Shown here piece by piece: positions 41,182-48,695 of a DNA stretch of 64,000 nucleotides (position 1 is the first letter of the stretch; every line of letters starts with the position of its first letter). Source of the stretch: Ardenticatenaceae bacterium (GTDB lineage: Bacteria; Chloroflexota; Anaerolineae; Promineifilales; Promineifilaceae); the NCBI GenBank assembly GCA_020634435.1, contig JACKBS010000008.1, positions 186,001-250,000 on the forward strand, in the 5' to 3' direction. Both the position numbers and the translations under genes were made by a program. Below the pieces are notes generated by a model that searched no databases, was not told where the DNA came from, and saw only the letters and a program-made list of their open reading frames with translations.

Positions 41182-41394
41182 ATGAGCAAACCATTGGCCG
41201 CATATTACGGGTATAAGAATGCAAATCAACCGCAGCAGCCGAAGCCACAGGAATACACTGTCCTTGGCATCAATCAACCGCTCATTGCTCCAGATCAAGA
41301 GAACAACACCCCAAACGCTTTGCCCCAGCCCGCTAATCTGGATGGTGGACGACGCAGTTTTCTGGTTTCGTTATTATTGAGCAGATGGGAATAA
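41182..41394 (+). CDS. Small protein, MSK..AA/LLS[KR][FW] family, member 2
   Basis: 70 residues, unrecognised. Start MSKPLAAYYGYKN after AGGAGAACAACTC, Gln/Pro/Asn-rich middle with VLGIN, and the C-terminus GGRRSFLVSLLLSRWE. It is homologous to the 57-residue protein at 35029 by shared start, GIN and tail. No signal peptide. The C-terminal hydrophobic stretch of about 9 residues after RR could be a leader/recognition or membrane-touching element. The preceding gap (40944-41181) has one ACGGCCGT and no clear promoter. Confidence 0.58.
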   Translation: MSKPLAAYYGYKNANQPQQPKPQEYTVLGINQPLIAPDQENNTPNALPQPANLDGGRRSFLVSLLLSRWE

Positions 41395-41422
41395 CGGCCG
41401 TTCTATCAACGTCGCCTCAAAA

Positions 41423-41770
41423 TTACCCGGCAAGGAAATGGGGAGATTCGTGATCATTTCCTTCCCCTAGCCGGGAAACGGCCGTTTCCTGCAAATCCAA
41501 TGTTCGCCCCTTGGTTTCCGCTGCGGTAATCAACTCAGGCGGCAGTTCCACAACCAACTCCTCCCACAGTTTGCGAGCCTTTTCTTGCAGTTCCCAACTG
41601 CTGGCTCGATGGTCCCTGACCAGCGCCAATAATGCTGTGGCCTGGCCGAATTGCTTGCCGCGCCACTTCAAGCGAGACCCACAATCGCATCCAGTCCCAC
41701 TTGCCTTGCCCCCTTGTCCAGCATGGCCCGTAAACCAGCCTCAAAAAATGCCTGGCTTCCACCATTCCCC
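41423..41770 (-). pseudogene. Decayed 3' end of a TPR-type regulator gene
   Basis: Two minus-strand frames together resemble the C-terminal tail of Chloroflexota AAA/SARP-TPR regulators: AGLRAMLDKGARQVGLDAIV then, after a stop and frame change near 41671, KQFGQATALLALVRDHRASS, WELQEKARKLWEELVVELPP and ELITAAETKGRTLDLQETAV. The pieces fit one original reading frame, with no intact N-terminal part upstream. From 41771 to 42077 I find nothing coding but an RBS with a three-codon frame (MGI) at 42005. Confidence 0.5.
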
Positions 41771-42077
41771 AAGCCCAATGCTACCTAACCCGCCCGCCAA
41801 AATAGCTCTGATTCCTGTTGACCATGGCGTCGGCCAGGTCAATATTTTCTTTTGGTTATGGTTGGCAGGCATACTTCTAAAAACAACACCCACAAACTGC
41901 TCCCAAACAAGTTGAAAATGGTAACGGAATGGTAACGGCCGTTCTCTAGCATGGATTTCAATCGATCGTGTCAGCTAATTCACACAGCTAAAAAGGAGAA
42001 ATCTATGGGTATTTGAGCTGCCAAATCATACCGTTTGATGCTGCAAATATTATTTTCATACAAAGGAGAGTTAAGGC

Positions 42078-42581
42078 ATGTTTCGCTTTTTACCGCAAAA
42101 GAATTCAGACAAATTTGGCAAGCTGGCTGTTGCCACTTTGTTAGTCGCGTTGATTTTGACAGCGCTTGTCTCCGCCGTTTCCGCCGATGGAGTGTATCAA
42201 TCTGATCATGTTGAATACCATCCGGTGGGGGCGCAGCCCTTGCGTTCGGGCTTTGTGCAGAACATTCATCCCAACGGGCCGCAGCTTTACGCCATTGAGC
42301 GGCACACCCTCAACGGGGCCTCCCCGAACACCGATTATTTCATCAAGCCACTGATCTATTTGCCCGCTTCTGATTGCACCGGTGAACCTATTCCCTTCCC
42401 CGTTGAATTTTCCCTTAGCACCAATGGGGTTGGCAACGGCACGACGTTGACGACGCTGCCGCCTGAAGCGGCCGAAGGTTTGGCGGGATTAACCATCAAC
42501 GTTCGCTGGCAGCTGCTTGTTGGTGCCGCAGATGGTCCGGTAGCTTATGAAACCGAGTGTGCCGTTGTCATTTTGGATTAA
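42078..42581 (+). CDS. Secreted small protein of unknown function
   Basis: 167 residues. A 20-residue basic start precedes a signal sequence (about 16-36, ending SAVSA-DG). The mature part is beta-rich with two Cys (SDCTGEPIPFPVEFSLST; YETECAVVILD) that could pair. No recognised domain and no YLP tail. AAAGGAGAG precedes the ATG. Confidence 0.72.
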   Translation: MFRFLPQKNSDKFGKLAVATLLVALILTALVSAVSADGVYQSDHVEYHPVGAQPLRSGFVQNIHPNGPQLYAIERHTLNGASPNTDYFIKPLIYLPASDCTGEPIPFPVEFSLSTNGVGNGTTLTTLPPEAAEGLAGLTINVRWQLLVGAADGPVAYETECAVVILD

Positions 42582-42627
42582 GCGCGAAGGGTAGAAAACG
42601 TCGCGTTGTGCTTGGTGGTAGACAACA

Positions 42628-42673
42628 GGATGTGTGGGAGGGAGGGATACGGCCGTTTCTCTCCCACACATCC
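42628..42673. repeat. 13-bp perfect hairpin with ACGGCCGT in its loop
   Basis: GGATGTGTGGGAG (42628-42640) and CTCCCACACATCC (42661-42673), 20-base loop that contains ACGGCCGT. No T tract. Confidence 0.7.
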
Positions 42674-42725
42674 AGGTACATCCAGTATAATCCTCATGTT
42701 CAATTTTGATCGTTGTCCCCCTTTG

Positions 42726-42748
42726 TCACCACCTGTTGGTGATTTTTT
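42726..42748 (+). terminator. Terminator after the secreted protein gene
   Basis: TCACCA, 5-base loop, TGGTGA, TTTTTT. Short but typical. It ends the 42078 transcript; the remainder of this 311-base gap holds only the hairpin at 42628 and a TATAAT near 42680. Confidence 0.72.
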
Positions 42749-42892
42749 GGTTTGATAAACCGGCCCATAAACAAAATTAACTCGACACGATGGGGCTTGA
42801 GTGATGGAAATTTATGCACCAGAAGAAGTGGATATGTCGTCTGAACGGGGAAATGTGGATTAACAAAAATAGTTTCCACAAAGGAGGGAATA

Positions 42893-43807
42893 ATGACGCG
42901 TGATCTACGCTTTGGGATAGTTGTGCTGCAAAGTTTGCCCTTTCCTGAACTCGTGCAGCGGTGGCAGGCGGTTGAGGCGCTGGGCTTTGACAGCCTGTGG
43001 CTGCCCGATCATCATACAACACATCTGGCACCAGACCGCCCCTGGTTTGATGCCTGGACGCTGCTGGGGGCGATGGCTCAAACGACGGAGCGCGTGCGCA
43101 TTGGTCCGCTGGTGAGCACGCCCACCCACCACAATCCTTCCATGTTTGTTAAGCGAGCCACGACGGTTGATCACATGTCGAACGGCCGTCTGGAACTGGG
43201 GCTTGGGTCAGGGGGCATGGCGGCGGCGTGGGAAGAAGCGATGCTCGGTGTGCCTTCGTGGTCGCGCGGGCAGCGTATCGAGCGCTTTCGGGAGTTTGTT
43301 GCGCTTCTAGCGCTTCAGTTCCAAAACGAGAAAAGTTCTTACGCGGGCAAATATTACAATACCCAAGAGACTGTGATGCTGCCGCTGCCGGTGCAGAAAC
43401 CGCACCCCCCGTTCACTATTGCCGCGCATGGCCCCAAAAGTCTGCGGATCGTGGCTGAATATGGCAATGCCTGGAACAGTTACGGCCGTGGCGAGACAAC
43501 CGCTGTGTTTTACCAATTTCTCAAAGCCCAAAGTGAGATTCTAGACGCACACTGCGCCGATCTGGGACGTGATCCTCAAGAAATTCGTCGCTCGCTTTTA
43601 ATTGGAACGGGTGACTGCCTGGAATCGGTTTCCACAGATGCGTTTCAGGATTTTGTGGGCAAATTTCAGGCGCTGGGATTTTCTGAATTTACCATGTACT
43701 GGTTTCCAGATGAAGCCGCAAATCGGGTGAGCGATAAAGCCATCACCAGCTTGGCCAGACTGGAACAAATTGCCCTGAAAGCCATTCCTGGCCTCCGGCC
43801 TCGCTAA
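42893..43807 (+). CDS. Luciferase-like (LLM class) flavin/F420-dependent oxidoreductase
   Basis: 304 residues. Bacterial luciferase-like TIM barrel: LRFGIVVLQSLPFPELVQRW start, FDSLWLPDHHTTHLAPDRPW, TTERVRIGPLVSTPTHHNPS, DHMSNGRLELGLGSGGMAAA and PHPPFTIAAHGPKSLRIVAE. These pieces are the usual FMN/F420-binding strands. Cofactor and substrate cannot be told apart by eye. AAAGGAGGG precedes the ATG. Confidence 0.9.
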   Translation: MTRDLRFGIVVLQSLPFPELVQRWQAVEALGFDSLWLPDHHTTHLAPDRPWFDAWTLLGAMAQTTERVRIGPLVSTPTHHNPSMFVKRATTVDHMSNGRLELGLGSGGMAAAWEEAMLGVPSWSRGQRIERFREFVALLALQFQNEKSSYAGKYYNTQETVMLPLPVQKPHPPFTIAAHGPKSLRIVAEYGNAWNSYGRGETTAVFYQFLKAQSEILDAHCADLGRDPQEIRRSLLIGTGDCLESVSTDAFQDFVGKFQALGFSEFTMYWFPDEAANRVSDKAITSLARLEQIALKAIPGLRPR

Positions 43808-44020
43808 ATTTCGATTATACAGTTTGTCAACTGAATCTTGGGAGTCCAGCGAAAAGCTCTCGCTGCCGAGCCTGGGCTTGTTAAGTAGTAATGAATGTCC
43901 ACGCCGAAGTTGATTTTCATCATGATTATCGCGCCCTATCCTTGACTAAGATATTTGTAGCAGTAACGGCCGTTTGTTCAAAGTAAGCGCTACCCTGTAA
44001 ATATGTGTGGAGGGCGACAA

Positions 44021-44836
44021 ATGCAAAAGTTCAAACAGTTCGCAAGTAAATATCCGTTGACCTTTGTGTTTTTGATGATTGTGGTGTTGGTCCTTTTGAT
44101 GGGTGGGGCCGCCGCTGCGGCGGTGGGCCTGCTGGGGTATGCAATGACAGACGTGATGCCCCAGATCATTGGTCAGGTTGTGGCTACCTTGGGCTTTTTG
44201 TTCATTTTGTGGCGTTTTGGCTGGTTAGCTCCAGCTGGGATTCTCCAGAAGGGTAGTCGCCATATCTGGCTCGTAACAATCATCATCCTGATCTACACAG
44301 GCCTCGCTGTTCTTTACGCCTTTTCGGGCACCTTCCGCGTTGATCTCACGCTGACTTCAGACATGACACCGGTTTTGGTGCATACGACGCTGGCCGGTGT
44401 TCTGGAAGAAATTCTGCTGCGGGGGCTTATTTTGTACGCGCTTGTCTCACAATGGGGCCAGAAGCGGCGCGGCGTGGTGGCGGCCGTGTTGGTTAGCGCT
44501 CTGTTGTTTGGTGCTCTCCATTTCTTCAACCTGGCAACTGGTGAGTGGAGCATTACTGCTTTACAAGTTCTAGAGGCGTTTGTTTCGGCCATATTGTATG
44601 GCGGACTGGTGCTCGTTGGAGGCTCAGTTTGGCCGGCGGTGGTGCTGCACAGCGGAATCAATCTTTTGGCCAACGTCGTTGCCCTAAACGAGCCGGGCTT
44701 TGTGATGACAGTCCCTATCTATTGGACACTTATAATTCTTGATCTTCCCACAGTTATTTACGGCTGCTACCTCCTGGTAAAAGTCAGACTAGCTCTTCCC
44801 GACACACCAGCCAAAGTGCCGATGATGGCCCATTGA
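44021..44836 (+). CDS. CPBP-family intramembrane metalloprotease (second copy)
   Basis: 271 residues, about eight membrane segments. Motif 1 is GVLEEILLRGLILYALVSQW (EExxxR), motif 2 LFGALHFFNL with the His, motif 3 VLHSGINLLANVVA. The family acts as membrane-embedded Glu/His proteases. Not close in sequence to the one at 23156. The start at 44021 follows GGAGGGCGACAA. It ends one base before the convergent 44838 gene. Confidence 0.88.
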   Translation: MQKFKQFASKYPLTFVFLMIVVLVLLMGGAAAAAVGLLGYAMTDVMPQIIGQVVATLGFLFILWRFGWLAPAGILQKGSRHIWLVTIIILIYTGLAVLYAFSGTFRVDLTLTSDMTPVLVHTTLAGVLEEILLRGLILYALVSQWGQKRRGVVAAVLVSALLFGALHFFNLATGEWSITALQVLEAFVSAILYGGLVLVGGSVWPAVVLHSGINLLANVVALNEPGFVMTVPIYWTLIILDLPTVIYGCYLLVKVRLALPDTPAKVPMMAH

Positions 44837-44837
44837 G

Positions 44838-45557
44838 TTAGGGTGCAGCTACCTCTTCCAGCGTGGTTGCCATCGCCGCTCGAATTCCGTCAAAATCTGT
44901 GGTTACGGGCGTTTGGGCAAAAACCGGGCGATAACCTGGTGCATAGGTAGACATAACATACAGAGCTAGCGCGTCGGCGGTGGCTTCTTCTAAGTCGTTT
45001 TGGGCGTGCAAATTTAGCCAGTAACTCTCGGCGGTTACATGATTTTGCAGGTCGCTACCGATGCGTGCGTGAAAATTTGCGGTGAGCTGGCGATCCGTGC
45101 GTTGATCCACCACGTGGCCCAATTCATGAATGATGTAAAAGCCGTGCAATCGTTTGAAAGCCGCGTCTGCCAGGGTGATTTCCTGTGTGATGTGATTGAC
45201 GACGGCAATATCCCCTGGGCGATCGACAATATACTCGCCCGCCTGCCGCCGAAAGCGGTAGCCATTGAGGAGGGCGTATCCGTCCAGCCCTTGTTGATTG
45301 AGCGAGTTGATAACGGCCGTTACTATCTCAACTACCATCACTTCTTCCTCGGCTTCCCAGCTGCTTTCTGGTGAGACAATCAGCCATTGCGATAAATCTC
45401 CGTTGGGGCAAACTTGCGGTGCGCAAATTGGCTGCGGATCATGGCTAATCGCTGGTGTCATAGCCGAAACTTCTTGTGTGCCGGGCAGAAGTTGCAATGC
45501 TCCCCAAAGTAAACCGATTAGTAAAAATGAGACGAATCCTGTGGCTAACTTGTGCAT
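44838..45557 (-). CDS. Secreted zincin-type metallopeptidase-like protein
   Basis: 239 residues. Signal peptide about 5-27, mature domain with HEXXH motif HELGH in FYIIHELGHVVDQRTDR (about residues 145-160) and a downstream Glu in NDLEEATADALALYVMSTYA, which suits a gluzincin third ligand. Two Cys near the N-terminus (PICAPQVC). No recognised peptidase family. Start at 45557 after GGAGAGCAGTC; a longer in-frame start has no signal in front. Confidence 0.7.
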   Translation of the reverse strand: MHKLATGFVSFLLIGLLWGALQLLPGTQEVSAMTPAISHDPQPICAPQVCPNGDLSQWLIVSPESSWEAEEEVMVVEIVTAVINSLNQQGLDGYALLNGYRFRRQAGEYIVDRPGDIAVVNHITQEITLADAAFKRLHGFYIIHELGHVVDQRTDRQLTANFHARIGSDLQNHVTAESYWLNLHAQNDLEEATADALALYVMSTYAPGYRPVFAQTPVTTDFDGIRAAMATTLEEVAAP

Positions 45558-45646
45558 GACTGCTCTCCTTGCTGAGTGATTCATCTCAGCGTAGAGAACG
45601 GCCGTTCCCACCCGGTTAGCAGGTCGTTACCAGCGAAAATTTCTTT

Positions 45647-45675
45647 CGTTACCGATTGCGGTAACGATGTATAAT
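45647..45675 (+). promoter_or_regulatory. Promoter/operator of the first SARP regulator: CGTTA-N10-TAACG plus TATAAT
   Basis: CGTTACCG (45647) and CGGTAACG (45659-45666) form a perfect inverted repeat with a 4-base centre. TATAAT at 45670-45675 follows, and the ATG begins 6 bases later. The repeat occupies the -35 region and spacer, so binding would control transcription. Confidence 0.75.
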
Positions 45676-45681
45676 GTTTTT

Positions 45682-48612
45682 ATGTCCAGGCTTCGCGTCT
45701 CCCTTTTGGGCACCTTTCAGGTGTTGCTGGACCATCAGCCTGTTACCCACTTCCGCTCGACTAAAATTCAGGGCTTGTTGGTTTATTTGCTCTTGCGAGA
45801 CGAAAAACCGCTGCCTCGCGAACTGCTGGCGGCGCTGTTTTGGCCGGATGAATCGGAATCAACGGCGCGCAATAATTTGCGGCAGTCGCTCTTTCGTCTG
45901 CGGCAGCTGTTAGGTGATTTGGACGAGTCAACGCAGCCTTACCTGTTGGTGACGCGGCAGACGGTGCAGTTCAACCCCAAGAGCGATTTTGCGCTGGATG
46001 TGCAGCAATTTTTGCAGGCGGTGGATAGTGGGGATTTGGCAACGGCCGTTTCCCATTACCACGGCGATCTTCTCCCTGGCTTTACCTGCGATGGCCTGGA
46101 ATTTGAAGCATGGCTGCGGCAGGAGCGGGAAAACCTGCATCATCTGGCCGTAGAAACGATGGTCGAGCTCACCCGGGACTGTTTTCAGAAGGGGGCGTAT
46201 GAAAAAGCCCAATCAATGGCTCGCCAACAGCTCAGTCTGGAACCGTGGCGTGAACAGGCACATTCTCAATTGATGCAAGCGTACGCCTTGGCTGGAGACC
46301 GGGCTGCTGCCTTGAACCAATTTGAAGTGTGTCGGACCGTTCTGCAAAACGAATTAGGCCTTGAACCTGCACCCGAAACCAGAATGCTTTTTGAGGATAT
46401 CAAGGCGGGGCGGTTTGGGGCCGCAGTTCAATTGATTCGTCCTCCAATCAAGATAAAACACAACTTACCGGCTTACACCACGCCGCTCATTGGTCGTGAA
46501 TTGGAATTGGGGCAAGTGAGCCAGATGCTTACGGCCGATGGCCAACGGCTTGTCTCGATTTTAGGGCCGGGTGGAATGGGCAAAACACGGCTGGCGGTTG
46601 CCGTAGGTTTGGCTCTGCTGGAGCAGTTTCGGGATGGCGTTTACATTGTTGATCTGGCAGCGCTGGCCCAGCTAGATGAAATTGCCCCAGCCATCGCTGC
46701 GGCCTTAAATTACAAGGCACCAGATAAAAGCCAGCAGCTGTTTCCCCAACTGCTCACCGCCCTAAGACAAAAACAGCTTTTGCTCATTTTGGACAATTTT
46801 GAACATGTGCTGGTTGGGGCTGCGTTGGTCAACGACATGCTGCAAGCCTGCCCTTACCTGGCTATCTTGGTCACATCGCGCCAGCGGCTTGGGCTGACGG
46901 GGGAAACCGGTTACAAATTGGGCGGGCTGGATTTCCCCGACTGGTTGACACCGGAAGATGGGCTGGCTTATACGGCCGTACAGCTTTTTGTAGAAAATTG
47001 TTGTCGCCTTCAACCAGATTTTGCGCTGACCAAGAGCAATGTGGCTGGCGTAGGGCGCATTTGCCAATTGGTGCAGGGCACACCACTGGCTTTGCTGCTA
47101 GCCGCTTCCTGGCTGACATTGCTGTCCCCCGCTGAAATTGCGGCCGAAATTGAAACCAGCATAGACTTTTTGGCGGCGGAACTGGTTGATTTGCCCTCGC
47201 GCCATCACAGTATGCAGGCAGTCTTTGATTATTCCTGGCAGTTGTTAACGCCGACGGAGCAAACTGTTTTAGCCAGGCTCAGTGTCTTTCGCGGCGGCTT
47301 TACGCGGGAAGCCGCTGAGCAGGTCACGGGGGCTAATTTGCGGCTCTTGCTGGCACTGGTTAACAAATCTCTTTTGCAGCGAGACGAAGCAAACGGCCGT
47401 TTTGCTCTGCATGGACTATTACGCCAATTTGCTGCCCAACAGCGCCGCCAAATTGACGGTAACGACGAAACCCTGATGGCCCACTGCCAATATTTTGCGC
47501 GGGTCGTAATAGCAAATGCGATGCCTGTTGATCAACTATATGCGTGGATTGCCAAGCATGGCGCTGACCGAGACAATCTGCACCGGGCCTGGACATTTGC
47601 CCTGGAAAATGGCTTAGCCGAAGCGTTACTGAACCTGATTCACGGCATTCATGCTTTCAATGTCCGCCAGGGTATTCCAGATTCCCCAATGATCAAAGAC
47701 GCTGTTCAGGCGCTTCAGCAGCATGGTTTTTCAGAAACCAGTACCGTTATGCGTAGGCTTTGGCTCATCGCTCAGTTTGTCGGTTTGGGGTATGAAGATT
47801 CTCAAGAGATCATAACGCAATACAAAAATGTTATCCCTATCTTGCAAAAAGCGGATGAGGTACGTTTGTTACTCGATGTTTACTGGGGCATCGGGTTTGT
47901 GCTGGAGGAGTTGGGTGATCCCGAATCAATTGCCTACTTTGAAAAAGTGTATGAAATGACCCTGGAACTTGGAGATGAAATCCAGATTAAAAACGCTGAG
48001 GCGTACCGACTCACGAATCGGGTTGAATTTGGTTTGCTGGATGAGACAGTAGGGGCGCAATTAGCGACGCTCCTCGCCTACTTTGCCCCGGAGTATGCCA
48101 AGAGTGATATTTCATTTCGTATTCTTTTGTGCCTGACTAAGATGAAGCGGCTAGAAAAAGCGTATGCGCAAGCGATTGAGTACGGTCAACGTTGTCTGGC
48201 GGTCGGCCAATATTGGCAGAATGTCTGGGCCATTAGCAGGGGGCTTTACGAGCTGGGGCAAATATACACGCTTATGGATCTGCCCGGAGCGGCCAAGCAG
48301 CAGCATCTTGCAGCGCTGGAGTGGCATTTGGCGATTGCTCAAACGTGGCAAACGTTGGGGCAGCTGTATTTTCTGGCACTCAATATTCCAGAATGGATTG
48401 GCGGGCAAGAAACGGCCGTTTCCATTCTTTCCATGATCACCCATCACGATGAGGCCAATGCCTACCACCAGCAACTCATCGGGGAAGCCCTGCCACCAAT
48501 CAGGGCAGAAATGGGGGAGGCGGCGTTTGCGGCGGCGTGGGAAGCGGGGAAGAAGATGGATTTTGATACGGCCGTTTCCCTCATACGTTCAGCGCTGTCA
48601 TCACAAAGCTAA
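45682..48612 (+). CDS. SARP/BTAD-NB-ARC transcriptional regulator, copy 1
   Basis: 976 residues. N-terminal OmpR/SARP-type winged helix (about 1-95: LRVSLLGTFQVLLDHQPVTH; WPDESESTARNNLRQSLFRL), bacterial transcriptional activation domain (about 97-245, ending LGLEPAPETRMLFEDI), then an NB-ARC ATPase with P-loop GPGGMGKTRLAVAVG (about 295-309) and LLLILDNFEHVLVG as Walker B. The C-terminal helical repeats end THHDEANAYHQQLIGEALPP. A STAND-type sensor regulator with ligand input from the repeats. The start at 45682 (MSRLRVSLL) gives a leaderless mRNA from the TATAAT. Closely related to the following gene. Confidence 0.92.
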   Translation: MSRLRVSLLGTFQVLLDHQPVTHFRSTKIQGLLVYLLLRDEKPLPRELLAALFWPDESESTARNNLRQSLFRLRQLLGDLDESTQPYLLVTRQTVQFNPKSDFALDVQQFLQAVDSGDLATAVSHYHGDLLPGFTCDGLEFEAWLRQERENLHHLAVETMVELTRDCFQKGAYEKAQSMARQQLSLEPWREQAHSQLMQAYALAGDRAAALNQFEVCRTVLQNELGLEPAPETRMLFEDIKAGRFGAAVQLIRPPIKIKHNLPAYTTPLIGRELELGQVSQMLTADGQRLVSILGPGGMGKTRLAVAVGLALLEQFRDGVYIVDLAALAQLDEIAPAIAAALNYKAPDKSQQLFPQLLTALRQKQLLLILDNFEHVLVGAALVNDMLQACPYLAILVTSRQRLGLTGETGYKLGGLDFPDWLTPEDGLAYTAVQLFVENCCRLQPDFALTKSNVAGVGRICQLVQGTPLALLLAASWLTLLSPAEIAAEIETSIDFLAAELVDLPSRHHSMQAVFDYSWQLLTPTEQTVLARLSVFRGGFTREAAEQVTGANLRLLLALVNKSLLQRDEANGRFALHGLLRQFAAQQRRQIDGNDETLMAHCQYFARVVIANAMPVDQLYAWIAKHGADRDNLHRAWTFALENGLAEALLNLIHGIHAFNVRQGIPDSPMIKDAVQALQQHGFSETSTVMRRLWLIAQFVGLGYEDSQEIITQYKNVIPILQKADEVRLLLDVYWGIGFVLEELGDPESIAYFEKVYEMTLELGDEIQIKNAEAYRLTNRVEFGLLDETVGAQLATLLAYFAPEYAKSDISFRILLCLTKMKRLEKAYAQAIEYGQRCLAVGQYWQNVWAISRGLYELGQIYTLMDLPGAAKQQHLAALEWHLAIAQTWQTLGQLYFLALNIPEWIGGQETAVSILSMITHHDEANAYHQQLIGEALPPIRAEMGEAAFAAAWEAGKKMDFDTAVSLIRSALSSQS

Positions 48613-48659
48613 GGCAAAGCACACTCACTTAGCCGGTCGTCTCCAGACTGAATACAGTT

Positions 48660-48688
48660 CGTTATCACATTTGTTAACGGTGTATAAT
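48660..48688 (+). promoter_or_regulatory. Promoter/operator of the second SARP regulator: CGTTA-N10-TAACG plus TATAAT
   Basis: CGTTA at 48660-48664, TAACG at 48675-48679, TATAAT at 48683-48688: same distances as in the first copy, while the bases between the half sites differ. The ATG starts 7 bases after the -10 box. Confidence 0.72.
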
Positions 48689-48695
48689 GTCCCCC

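Noticed and set aside
42005..42016. RBS followed by the three-codon frame MGI
   Set aside because: The ribosome-binding site is good, but such a short frame cannot be supported as a gene; it may be the broken start of a lost gene or a chance match.
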